Positions 14,463 to 23,719 of a DNA stretch of 25,463 nucleotides are shown here, piece by piece. The notes under the pieces are model-generated. The model saw only the letters and a program-made list of their open reading frames with translations, was not told where the DNA came from and did no database searches. The stretch spans positions 1 through 25,463 of the forward strand of contig BGKB01000309.1 in NCBI GenBank assembly GCA_003116975.1, in the 5' to 3' direction. Made by a program: the position numbers and the translations under genes. The DNA comes from Aurantiochytrium sp. KH105. Its lineage: Eukaryota; Sar; Bigyra; Thraustochytrida; Thraustochytriidae. How positions within the stretch are numbered: the stretch's first letter is position 1; the number at the start of each line of letters is the position of its first letter.

Positions 14463-17405
14463 ATGTCGGATCCCCCCGGATACCAACGGCCGACGGCCAA
14501 GATCGCGGTCAAGTCCAAGGAGCGCGAGGAGGACGACGAGGACCAGGAGCCCGTGCCCCCCGAGCAGCCGCCCGTGGAAGACGATGACGAGAATGAGAAC
14601 GCCGGCCTGAGCGAGGAAGATCTCCTCCTCAAGGAGACCCTCGAAGCTGCGGTGGCAAAGCTCACCGCGCGCAAAAGCAGCTCGAGCTCGCGTGAGGCCG
14701 CCGTCGACACTCTGGCGACGGAGATCCGAAGCGCCACCTCGAGTATGACGTCGGTGCCCAAGCCGCTCAAGTTCCTCCGTCCCCATTACGAGCCGCTCAA
14801 GGAGTTTTACAGAACGCTCAAATCAGGAAGCCTGAAAAAGGCGGTAGCCGATGTCCTGTCGGTGCTGGCCATGACAATGGCCGAGGAGGGCTCGCGCGAG
14901 TGCCTCGGCTTCAAGCTCGAGGGAAACCGCACGGAGCTCGGCGTCTGGGGTCACGAGTTCATTCGTGCTCTTAGCGGCGAAATTTCCCAAGAGTACGTGG
15001 CCCGCACCACGGCCGACCCGCCCGATGATCCGTCGGAGCTGATCGAGCTCGTGGACGTGATCATCCCCTTTCAGATTGACCAAAAGTCGGAGATCGAGGC
15101 TGTCGATCTCTTGCTTGAGGTCAATGAGCTCGAGAAGCTCATCGGCTACGTAGACAAGTCTAACTATGACCGCGTCTGCTTGTATTTGCTGCGCCTCGCC
15201 GAATACCACATTGCTCTAGAGGACCTCGAGTCCGCTCTGGGCGTCGCCTTCAAACTCTACCTGGGCGAGAAGGACCTGGCCAACGCTCTGCGCGTGGCAA
15301 TGCGCCTCAACGACATGGGTTTGGCCACGCAGGTCATGGAGGCGGCAGAAAAGATGCGCGACGGTGGTCTCGTGCTGCGACAGCTGGGACTCATGATGGG
15401 CTCGCACAAGTTCTTTGGCTACACGTCCGACGACGACCAAGTGAACTCGCTGATTGGCAACGAGGAACTCTGGGACCACTTCCAGAGCCTGGCGCGCGAA
15501 CTGAACGCCGAGGATCCCAAGACGCCCGACGACGTGTACAAGAGCCACCTTTCGGAATCCTCGTCGCTGATGCGCGAAGCGGCTCAGGTTGAATCGGCGC
15601 GTCAGAACTTGGCATCGACCTATGTCAATGCCTTTGTCAACGTTGGCTTCCAAAAGGATGCCCTCATGACCCCCGCCGATACGCAGTGGCTGTACAAGAA
15701 CAAGGATCACGGCATGATTAGCGCTGCTGCTTCGCTGGGCATGATTTTGCTTTGGAACGTTAACGAGGGCATGTCCCAGATTGACAAGTACCTGTACAGT
15801 TCCGAGTTTATCAAGGCTGGCGCTCTTTTGGCGCTGGGCATTGTGAACTGCGGCGTACGCGACGATGTCGACCCTGCGCTGAGTCTCTTGCCCGAGCACT
15901 TCGAGGAAGGCAAGCCCGATATTCTCCGCATGACCGCGGCGCTCGGTCTGGGCATTGCCCATGCTGGCAACCCCAAGGAGGAAGTGGCTGAGGTCCTCCT
16001 GCCTGTCGTGGCCGACACCTCGGCGGCCGCAAACATGGAGGTGGTGGCTCTGGCCGGTCTGGCACTCGGCCTTGTCTTTGCGGGCACGGCCGACGAGGAC
16101 GTGTGCACGACCATCGTGCAGCGTCTTATGGAGGCCTCGCCCGCCGAGCTAGACCAGCCCATTGCCAAGATGCTCTGCGTTGGCCTGGGTATGCTTTTCC
16201 TGGGTGCCCAGGAAAAGGCCGAGCCCACCGTGGAGGCCGTCAAGACTGTCGAGCACAAGATTTCCAAATTCGCCGCCGTTGTCATTGAGACGTGCGCGTA
16301 CACGGGCACGGGCAACGTCCTCCAGGTCCAGAAGCTCATGCATCTGTGCGCCGAGCATCTCGACAAGAACGGTGACTCTGTCGCCGAAGTGGCGGCTGCT
16401 GCAGAGGCCGCGGAGGAGGAAGAAACAGAGGAGAAGACCGGTGCCGCTCAGGGCGGCGCCGACGCCACTGCTGCGGCTGCGGCAGCCGCAGCCGACTCCA
16501 AGGCTGCCGAGGAGAAGGAGGAAGAGCAGCAGACCGAGGAGGAGCGCGAGGCGGAGAAGCAGCAGGCTGCCGCCAACGCGATGCACCAGTCGGCAGCTGT
16601 GATTGGCGTGGCGCTTATCACCATGGGCGAGAAGATCGGCCGCGAGATGGCGCAGCGTACCTTTCAACACCTTTTGCAATATGGTGATCTCGCCGTGCGG
16701 CGCGCCGTGCCGCTGGCCATGGCCCTCTGCCACATTTCGGACCCAGAGTATGCGCTCATTGATGTGCTGAGTAAACTTACGCACGACGCTGACGTCCCGA
16801 CGGCCATGTCTGCGATCATCTCGCTCGGTCTCCTCGGCGCGGGCACAAACAACTCGCGCATCGCGCAGCTTCTCCGCAGTCTGGCCACTTTTTACAGCAA
16901 GGACGCCAATCCGCTCTTCATTGTGCGCATCGCACAGGGTCTGCTGCACGCCGGCAAGGGCCTCGTCACGCTTGCGCCCTATCATAGTGACCGCACGCTC
17001 ATGTCGGGCCCGGCAATCGCTGGCATTCTCGCAGTTATCTACTGCTCGCTCGACCTCAAGAACACCATTCTTGCCAAGCACCATTATCTGCTGTACACGC
17101 TCGTGTGCGCGATTCGCCCGCGCATGCTCATGACGCTCGACGCGAAGACCATGGAGCAGCTTCCTGTCAAGGTTCGCGTTGGTCAAGCCGTTGAGACGGT
17201 CGGCCAGGCGGGTCGGCCCAAGACCATTACCGGATTCCAGACGCACTCTACGCCCGTGCTTATGGGCTTTGGGGACCGCGCAGAGCTTGTCTCGGAGGAG
17301 TATGAGCCCCTTTCCGATGTTCTCGAAGGTGTCGTGCTTCTCAAGAAGCGAAAGAAGAAGAGGTCGTCCAAGGATCGCGATGGTGATGTCGAAATGGCAA
17401 AATGA
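14463..17405 (+). CDS. RPN1: 26S proteasome regulatory subunit Rpn1 (PSMD2)
   Basis: Rpn1 is the large non-ATPase base subunit of the 19S particle; it docks ubiquitin, shuttle factors and the deubiquitinase Ubp6/USP14. The product is 980 residues (about 900-1000 is usual). Diagnostic stretches: TSVPKPLKFLRPHYEPLKEFY (about 97-117), VLSVLAMTMAEE, WGHEFIRALSGE, then WLYKNKDHGMISAAASLGM (about 409-427), IDKYLYSSEFIKAGALLALGI, the second proteasome/cyclosome repeat set (about 713-870), LAPYHSDRTLMSGPA, and RVGQAVETVGQAGRPKTITGFQTH near the C-terminus. The two repeat blocks form the toroid. An Ala/Glu-rich low-complexity insertion at about 641-706 sits where many Rpn1 proteins carry a charged loop. 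The C-terminus ends in a basic KKRKKKRSSKD tail. ATG 14463 gives a family-like acidic N-terminus; the upstream in-frame leader lacks an ATG. Confidence 0.97.
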   Translation: MSDPPGYQRPTAKIAVKSKEREEDDEDQEPVPPEQPPVEDDDENENAGLSEEDLLLKETLEAAVAKLTARKSSSSSREAAVDTLATEIRSATSSMTSVPKPLKFLRPHYEPLKEFYRTLKSGSLKKAVADVLSVLAMTMAEEGSRECLGFKLEGNRTELGVWGHEFIRALSGEISQEYVARTTADPPDDPSELIELVDVIIPFQIDQKSEIEAVDLLLEVNELEKLIGYVDKSNYDRVCLYLLRLAEYHIALEDLESALGVAFKLYLGEKDLANALRVAMRLNDMGLATQVMEAAEKMRDGGLVLRQLGLMMGSHKFFGYTSDDDQVNSLIGNEELWDHFQSLARELNAEDPKTPDDVYKSHLSESSSLMREAAQVESARQNLASTYVNAFVNVGFQKDALMTPADTQWLYKNKDHGMISAAASLGMILLWNVNEGMSQIDKYLYSSEFIKAGALLALGIVNCGVRDDVDPALSLLPEHFEEGKPDILRMTAALGLGIAHAGNPKEEVAEVLLPVVADTSAAANMEVVALAGLALGLVFAGTADEDVCTTIVQRLMEASPAELDQPIAKMLCVGLGMLFLGAQEKAEPTVEAVKTVEHKISKFAAVVIETCAYTGTGNVLQVQKLMHLCAEHLDKNGDSVAEVAAAAEAAEEEETEEKTGAAQGGADATAAAAAAAADSKAAEEKEEEQQTEEEREAEKQQAAANAMHQSAAVIGVALITMGEKIGREMAQRTFQHLLQYGDLAVRRAVPLAMALCHISDPEYALIDVLSKLTHDADVPTAMSAIISLGLLGAGTNNSRIAQLLRSLATFYSKDANPLFIVRIAQGLLHAGKGLVTLAPYHSDRTLMSGPAIAGILAVIYCSLDLKNTILAKHHYLLYTLVCAIRPRMLMTLDAKTMEQLPVKVRVGQAVETVGQAGRPKTITGFQTHSTPVLMGFGDRAELVSEEYEPLSDVLEGVVLLKKRKKKRSSKDRDGDVEMAK

Positions 17406-17973
17406 TTTTCTCTTTACTCTTTTCCATTGTCTTTTTCCCATTGAAAGAGAACCCACTAGGCCTAGCGAGGCGAAACGAATTTGCTGTTCTACTATACCTT
17501 TTTTCACTTTCATACAACTTTCATACGTCGAAAAAGCTTGCGTGGATTTGTTTTTGTCTTTCACGATGTAAGGTTGGTCCTTGCGCACAAATCTTGACTG
17601 CTCATATCAACCTAAGATCAATGACCTGGCGATCTGGCAAGTTCGGCCTCGCAAAGCATCGCGCTCGATTCTGAAATGCCTGAATTGAATCGAATCCTCT
17701 CACTGATTAGTGCAGAGCGGCATAGTGCAGGGCCCCACTCCTACTAGGCCCTATTTAGGCCTAGGCCCCTTTTCAAATTTTGCAATGAATTCGAATGAAT
17801 GAAAGAAAAAAAAATGAACCTAACGACCATCCGGGGCAGCCCAACGACCAAACACGATTGCTCTCTCGCGAGACGAGCAACGCGAGACGAAGCGACGCGA
17901 CGCGGGGTGTGGCGTGGCAAGGGCGACAGCGGCAGCACCAGCCGCGGTGCTAGTTGTCGGCGCCGGCGCCAGG
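17406..17973. other. Spacer between Rpn1 and Cdc45 with CTAGGCCTAG palindromes
   Basis: The spacer is 568 bp and AT-richer than the flanking genes. It contains the 10-bp palindrome CTAGGCCTAG at 17456-17465 and a related pair at 17744-17764, an A9 run near 17806, and short upstream ATGs (around 17786-17816) out of frame with Cdc45. The Cdc45 frame is open from 17824 without an ATG before 17974. Confidence 0.5.
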
Positions 17974-18895
17974 ATGCTGTGGCCGGCGGAGCACCTCCAC
18001 GAAACCTACGAGCATATTCGCAACGATGCGCTGGGCGCCGGGTGCTCGGTGGTCCTCTACGTAGCCCTTGACTGCGACGCTCTGTGCGCTGTGAGGATTC
18101 TTACGAGCTTACTCAAGGCTGACAATGTTGCGTACAAGCTGCGACCTGTCCGACGACTCAGTGACATTCTTGATGACTTTCGTGAGACCTCCAAGGCAGA
18201 GGCCATCAAGTCCATCGTCATGCTCAACTGCGGAGGCGATGTCAACGTGCAGGAGATGTTCAACCTCGACGAATCGATGACCTGTTACATTATCGACTCA
18301 AACCGGCCTTTGAATCACGCCAACCTGCTCCCTTCGCATACTCAAACCATTGTATTTGCCGACGAGTTTATGAAGGAGGATGTCCTCGTGGCCCAAGCAC
18401 GCCAACTTGAGCATTTGGATGAAGATGACATTGATGAACTTCTCAGTGCCGCCAAGGGTGACGATGTGGACGACGACGATGACGACGACGACGACGACGA
18501 CGACGATGATGACGATGACAATGACGAGGATGCCGACGCAGAGGGCGCTGCTGCGCGTAATGGTCAGGAGGGTGGCCTCGAGTCAGACGACGAACATGAG
18601 CTCGAGGATGGCCCACCAACCAAACGCAACGAGGGCAGCGACGACGACGACGACGACAATGACAATGACAATGACAATGATGACGATGACAGTCAACGGC
18701 CCGCAAGGAAGGCCCGAGCGGGCCATGAGCAGCGGCAGAACCAAACGCAAGAGAGCACGTCATCATCACAGTTCTTGTCTGCACACGAAGAAGCAGAAAT
18801 TGCTCGAGAATTAGCCGCCGAAAACGGTGGCTCACGAAAGAAGCGACGGCGGATGTCCTCATCAAAATCGTCGACGACGGGCTCGCGCGACGACT

Positions 18896-18928
<33 letters not shown>

Positions 18929-20424
18929 TCCGCAATGGCCAAAACATTAGAGACGAAGACGACGACGACGAGGAGGAGGAGCAGGACACAGAAGATCTTG
19001 ACAAGAAGAATAAAAGAAAGGCAAAGGAAGGCGCAGAAGACGAAGACGAAGACGGGCCTCAGAGCGACCGTGCTCTTGCAGGAAAATACTATGCTGGCGC
19101 GTCCCGCGGTACGTCTGCAGCGCATGTGATTTTCGCGCTGTCGCAGCGCCTGAATAAGGACCAAAAGATGTTCCTTTGGCTCGCCATCGTTGGTACGACG
19201 CATCACTTTTTAGCGTCCGAACTTAGCGAAGATGACTACCTCATGCGCATGGTCGTTTACCAAGACCTTGTCAAGGACCGGGCGCTGCGGCGTCGCGTGG
19301 CGACTAATGAGGACGGCGCCGACATTCCGCTCGCTGAAGGCCAGAGCATGGAGTTTGTGGAGGAATTGCGACTCATGCTTCATCGACACTGGTCGCTGCA
19401 CGAGTCATTTCTTTACTCGGACTATGTAGCTGCGCGGCTCGGCATCTGGAAGTCGAATGGCGAGGCCAAGCTCCGTACCTTTTTCGCCAAAATGGGCATT
19501 AGTCGCAAGGACGCAGAGCAAAAGTATTCGTTCATGACGATGGGCGTCAAGCGGGCGCTCAAGGACAAGATTGGCGCACACGGCGTTGACTTTGCACTCG
19601 ACGAGACCTTTGTGTATTCATCCTTTCAATTTCGCGCCGGCTACGGGCTCCAACTTTCGGCCGCAGACGCTGCGTACTGCATGGGGGCACTTTTAGAGAG
19701 CGCAGCAACACATCCAACGATCTTTGGCGATGGCGCGGGAGAATCCGACGCTGCAAGTGGCGAAGACCCCTCAGAAATCCCAGAGGTGGCGCTCGAGACA
19801 GACCCCCTCTTTTCCGGGAACAAGGATGATGGAGCCGGCGGCGAGGCGGAGGCGACGAATCGCGATAGCGCAGCCTCGCTTTGGCACCAGAGCTTTAACG
19901 CAGCGTACGACGCCCTTTCCATGTCGCACACGCCGCGCAACCAGGAACTCGTGGAGCAGGGCCTGGGATTCGCCAAGGCTCTGCAAAAGGCCATCATCCA
20001 GGAAGGTGGAAACATCATTTCTGGCTCCAAGGTTGCAAGCGCTGGTTCGTTTCGGTACTGCATTCTCGAAGGTCTGCCGCCGAAGCTGGTGAGTATCTTT
20101 GCCCAGCCCGAGACCTTGACCCGATTGGCGAACTTCATCATGTTGTCGTATACATCTGCAGGCAAGTGGGCTGGGCTCGGCGCCAAGCCGCTCGTGCTTG
20201 GCATCAAGAGCCACAAGTCGACCAAGGCACACTTTGTTGGGATTCCACACCCGAAAACAGATAATGGCGAGGTTGCAAAGAATCCCTTTGGTCGCTACTT
20301 TGGCGAAGCTGCACGAAGAATCGGTACGACCCACTCGCACGTGGGTTTTAATGCTGCGGCAATCGAGATTCCGCTCGAGTCTGTTCAAAAGTTCCTTGTT
20401 GCATTGCACGAGATCACAGCATGA
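17974..20424 (+). CDS. CDC45: DNA replication initiation protein Cdc45
   Basis: Cdc45 is part of the CMG helicase that unwinds DNA at replication forks; its fold derives from RecJ/DHH nucleases. From ATG 17974 the product is 816 residues, against about 570-650 usual. Family signatures: VALDCDALCAVRIL (D33, D35), VMLNCGGDVN, CYIIDSNRPLNHAN (D108), then FLWLAIVGTTHHFL, LRLMLHRHWSLHESF, KLRTFFAKMGIS, FSSFQFRAGYGLQLSAADA-type sequence, and KAHFVGIPHPK near the C-terminus. The extra length is a disordered insertion at about 145-365 with three runs of Asp (18460-18540, 18640-18690, 18890-18985) and a basic RKKRRR cluster near residue 290 that could be a nuclear localisation signal. An acidic loop at this place is normal for Cdc45, but here it is much expanded. 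The preceding GTG at 17914 was not used because family N-termini are short. Confidence 0.95.
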
Positions 20425-20763
20425 TCGCTGCGGTAATCTCACTCGCAAACACGCATCTTGGCATCTCATGTCCTAATCTTATCTTACTACTTTTCTTTTC
20501 TTACCTTGCCAAGCAAGAAAGCTTCGACATCGACTTTCTACAAAACCTGAAAAATGACATTATTTTTCTTTCTTCTCTTTTTTCTTTTTTCTTTCTCAGA
20601 AACATTCAACAGCAGCTAGGCGAGCGAGTTCACACACTCACACAAATACGAGCAAGGCCTAACGCTCTCTAGTAGAGCATGTTGATAGGCTGGCTGGAAC
20701 GAGGAGGGCAAATCTCGAACTATACATTTTCATCCTCAGGCTCAGGCCCTGGCCTAGCAAGGC
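20425..20763. other. Convergent 3' spacer between Cdc45 and the JmjC gene
   Basis: The 339-bp spacer holds both 3' ends. It has a long pyrimidine tract ending in TTTCTTTCTCAG (about 20562-20600), which looks like a 3' splice site on the plus strand but has no coding frame to serve, and several GGCCTAG copies (20655-20661, 20751-20757, 20761-20767, the last overlapping the JmjC stop). Confidence 0.5.
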
Positions 20764-22053
20764 CTAGTCCCGATCAGGCTTCACCATCAAGTCCGCATCG
20801 GGATCTGGCTCGGAGGGATCGATGTCATGAAGAAGTCGCCTCAGGAAGTCCTCCCGAACATCCTGATCCTTGTATTGATCTTGGACAAATTGCATTTGCA
20901 TCGCAAAGTTCTTGTCCAAATTCTGCACGGCATGCTGGGTCCCGGCAGGGATATACATGATCTCGCCTTCCCTTTGCACACAGTAAAGCATCTTCGTGTC
21001 GGCTTCGAGCTCCTCTGTCGACTTGGGTGCCGCGATTTTGTCTGCAAAGGCTCCCGTGGCGTACTTTTTCTGGAGACGGGGCTTGTCTTCCACACGAGGC
21101 AAAGGCTTGCCACGCTTCCTCTCTTGGTAACCCTTGATGAGCTGCTCCTGTTCCTCATGGGCCAGGCAGATTGGGTCAGTGTCTCGATGGCGAGCGCAGT
21201 ATCTCTCGTTTGCAGAAGCGGCAGGTTTGCTGACAACAACGTCGTGCTGCGCCTCAAGCTCTGAATATCCTGCGACGACTCGATCTGACACCTTCATGAA
21301 CCACAATTTTTGGCCTTCGAAAATAAGATTGATGGCTGCCTGGTGCTGGTGAAAGTCAATTCCACTGCCCGCGTACCCAATGAGAAAGCCAGAATGTGTC
21401 ACGAGATTGGGCGGCTTGTTCGTCGAGTCGTCTCCCGAAAGAAATTCGGGGACCTGTACCATGGAGAGCAAGTTGCAAGCAGCCGTGAAGTTGTCGTGAA
21501 TTGGCTCCGAGGATGGCAAGTAGTACGAGACATAAGGAAGGCAATCGTCTTTGTGATTCCACAACGACCATGATGTTGGTACCTGGCCATACTGAAAGAC
21601 GCCGGGGACCTCCGCGAGGTCATCGTCCTTGAAGGCGGTCTCGGCGTGCGCAAGGTACTCACTGATGGTCATGCGCTCCTTCGGATAGGGCCCGGCGCCG
21701 ACACGAAGTGGGAGGTCTCCAAAAATCTCCTGTAGATTGTCCCAGCGGAACTCTTCGGTAGCGCGCCATCCTGTCATGGCATTTTCAATAATCACAGGTC
21801 TTTTGGCCAGCACAAACAGTTCGCGGAAGAGCTCGGGCGTCAGTCCTTCGGCATCGACTCTGGGAAAGTCGCAAGAGTTATCGAGGGGTTTGAGCGCTTC
21901 GAGCCGCTTCGTGGGTCCTACCGCAGAATTGCAGTCGCTAAGGTTCTGCTGGCTCCCACCGCTCGAAAAGGATCCGGCTACGCCCGCGACCAGACACAGG
22001 CCCACGGTGAGGGACATTTTACGGTTCCCCTTGGCGTGAGCTTGCCGCGCCAT
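20764..22053 (-). CDS. Exported JmjC/cupin-8 domain protein
   Basis: The product is 429 residues from ATG 22051-22053. Basic residues (KGNRK) followed by a hydrophobic stretch (LTVGLCLVAGVAG, about 15-28) look like a signal peptide or anchor, so the protein likely enters the ER or is secreted. The remainder fits the cupin-8/JmjC fold: RPVIIENAMTGW (about 85-96), WDNLQEIFGD, SGFLIGYAGSGIDFHQHQ with H235 and H237, NLIFEGQKLWFM with K249 as a candidate 2-oxoglutarate ligand, and MYIPAGTQHAVQNLD with distal H374. The usual iron-binding HxD/E is HxH here, so hydroxylase activity is uncertain. A charged insertion with four Cys (about 285-345) separates the two halves of the barrel. Metazoan JMJD8 is a known ER-lumen relative by style, but I cannot call orthology. 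The C-terminus (PDRD) has no KDEL signal. It is convergent with Cdc45. Confidence 0.75.
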   Translation of the reverse strand: MARQAHAKGNRKMSLTVGLCLVAGVAGSFSSGGSQQNLSDCNSAVGPTKRLEALKPLDNSCDFPRVDAEGLTPELFRELFVLAKRPVIIENAMTGWRATEEFRWDNLQEIFGDLPLRVGAGPYPKERMTISEYLAHAETAFKDDDLAEVPGVFQYGQVPTSWSLWNHKDDCLPYVSYYLPSSEPIHDNFTAACNLLSMVQVPEFLSGDDSTNKPPNLVTHSGFLIGYAGSGIDFHQHQAAINLIFEGQKLWFMKVSDRVVAGYSELEAQHDVVVSKPAASANERYCARHRDTDPICLAHEEQEQLIKGYQERKRGKPLPRVEDKPRLQKKYATGAFADKIAAPKSTEELEADTKMLYCVQREGEIMYIPAGTQHAVQNLDKNFAMQMQFVQDQYKDQDVREDFLRRLLHDIDPSEPDPDADLMVKPDRD

Positions 22054-23182
22054 GGTCCCGGATAGCTGCTTTGGCCGATGGTAATGCGGCCAAACTAAGG
22101 TCTGTCTTCGGACGTCTTCCGAGGTCTCCGGGTTTGTGTAAAGCCAATCAACCAAGACACTGCGATCAAGCAACGCGACAAGCGCTGAGCGCAGAAAGAT
22201 TTAGTTGGCGCTTGAAGCAGGTCCCGCGCGCGCTGCCTTCGAAGCAAGTAGCCTCCGAGAGAGCGCTCGCTCTCGCGCTCGCTCCCGCTTTCGCTTTCGC
22301 CCTTGAGAGGTTTATCGGATCTGCCTCGGGTTTTGTCCTTACTCGTGTCATCGTCGCCAGGGCCGGCGCGGCGCGGACGGAGGGGTCCCCGGAAGCACAC
22401 ACCTACAAGGTGTGCACCGCCGTTCGCCTAATGCAGGCTGCCTGCCGCCTGTCCCCGCGGCGGCGCGGAGTCCGTACGCTGCCGACGGCGAGGAAGGTTG
22501 CGAAGATTCTATGAAGGATAAGGCGAGTCTAGGAGAGATTAGAAACAAGGCTTATTCAAGCGGGTGTTTTGTCGTGCGAGAAGGCAAGACAAGTACGGGC
22601 AAAAAAGGGGGGAGGGGGGAAACAAAAAAATGCAAAAAGGAAACATTCAACACCGGGACTTCGCGTGCAGTTCCCTATAACACTACTAACCCGGCCCTAC
22701 GTGACTTTTCTGCTCAGTGCGAATGAGATGAGGAGTTGCCCACGTGGTATGATCGAATGTACAGCGAGGAGTGATGCGCACATTCATAAATGCCAATACA
22801 GGTTCACGTGATCTCTGTGATCTCAGACGACATTCATGTGAGCTCTAAGATCGCGGACGGCATTCACATCATCTTTTTGTTTCCCGAAAGTCTGAGCCTG
22901 GGCTCGGTCCATGAAACAAAGATTTAGACCAGAGCTAGAGGTATCGATCGATTCTCACTTTTCCGGACACTGGCATGAGCGTTCGACATGTAGAGAACTG
23001 GAGATCAGTAGCTTCACATTTTTTTTACACGTCTTGCACCCTATCCCTGGCTAGCCACATGAAACCGAACGAAAAACCGAACGAAATTTCATTTGCGCGA
23101 TCTCGTCCAGCGCGCTCAAAACTAGCTCGCGCGCCTTGAAATTAAGCACAAGGAAGGAACTCAGCCCGTAGATTGCTGTGCC
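22054..23182. other. Non-coding spacer upstream of the JmjC gene, with short repeats
   Basis: No frame here is convincing; those present begin with TTG or GTG, or read as Arg/Ser-rich compositional frames. The right part becomes AT-richer. It contains two CACGTG E-box hexamers (22741-22746 and 22805-22810), an imperfect 30-bp repeat (GATCKCRGACGRCATTCA at 22819 and 22849), and two ACCGAACGAAA copies (about 23064 and 23076). The JmjC promoter must lie in the left part (22054 onward). Confidence 0.5.
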
Positions 23183-23406
23183 AATTTTTAAAGGCTTGGG
23201 AACCAGTTTTGGTCAAGGGGTAGGGAAAACTAGATTTGGGGGAAGGCGGCGGAGAAGTGGCCTATTTGGCCAGAACAGACCGATACAGTGAGACCGAACG
23301 AAATTAGAGTAACACGACTAAGACTGTGTTAAGTGAGTTTCGTCTAGCCAAATTTTAAATTGCGTTGCGCTCGGGTGATCAAGATTTGCCGGGCTCCAAA
23401 TGAGAG
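23183..23406. repeat. 224-bp direct repeat, copy 1
   Basis: From AATTTTTAAAGGC to CCAAATGAGAG, this copy is identical base for base to 23408-23631, and the two are separated only by an N. It contains an ACCGAACGAAA motif (near 23292) and no coding frame. Confidence 0.95.
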
Positions 23407-23407
23407 N
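23407..23407. other. Single ambiguous base (N), probable contig join
   Basis: This is the only N in the window and it lies exactly between two identical 224-bp copies. This is the expected signature of overlapping contig ends joined without merging. Confidence 0.85.
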
Positions 23408-23631
23408 AATTTTTAAAGGCTTGGGAACCAGTTTTGGTCAAGGGGTAGGGAAAACTAGATTTGGGGGAAGGCGGCGGAGAAGTGGCCTATTTGGCCAGAA
23501 CAGACCGATACAGTGAGACCGAACGAAATTAGAGTAACACGACTAAGACTGTGTTAAGTGAGTTTCGTCTAGCCAAATTTTAAATTGCGTTGCGCTCGGG
23601 TGATCAAGATTTGCCGGGCTCCAAATGAGAG
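23408..23631. repeat. 224-bp direct repeat, copy 2
   Basis: Identical to 23183-23406. After it the sequence continues uniquely (CACAATTGC and on) to the end of the transposase frame. 23632-23719 holds no feature I can name. Confidence 0.95.
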
Positions 23632-23719
23632 CACAATTGCTAAAATGAGCGAATGAGCATGCCAAGAGGTGCTGCTGAGTGACGTATCGTGCCAGGATAG
23701 TCGCAAAGGTATAGGAGCT

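Noticed and set aside
17660..17700. tRNA B-box-like GAATCGAATCC
   Set aside because: No matching A box or cloverleaf arms in the flanking sequence.
18443..19206. His/Arg-rich and Ser-rich minus-strand frames opposite Cdc45
   Set aside because: They are complements of the Asp codon repeats and have no independent support.
20562..20600. Pyrimidine tract plus CAG as a 3' splice site
   Set aside because: It lies after the Cdc45 stop in a convergent spacer with no coding frame to join. Could only be a 3'-UTR intron, for which there is no donor evidence.
22095..22400. 101-codon minus-strand frame directly upstream of the JmjC start
   Set aside because: Ser/Arg/Glu-rich, no domain, ends before the JmjC ATG in another frame; at most an upstream ORF.
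22071..22514. 147-codon plus-strand frame upstream of the JmjC gene
   Set aside because: Starts with TTG, no recognisable domain, composition-driven; overlaps the JmjC promoter.
23183..23631. 224-bp tandem duplication as a biological repeat or terminal repeat of the transposon
   Set aside because: The perfect identity and the N exactly between the copies point to a contig-overlap artefact.
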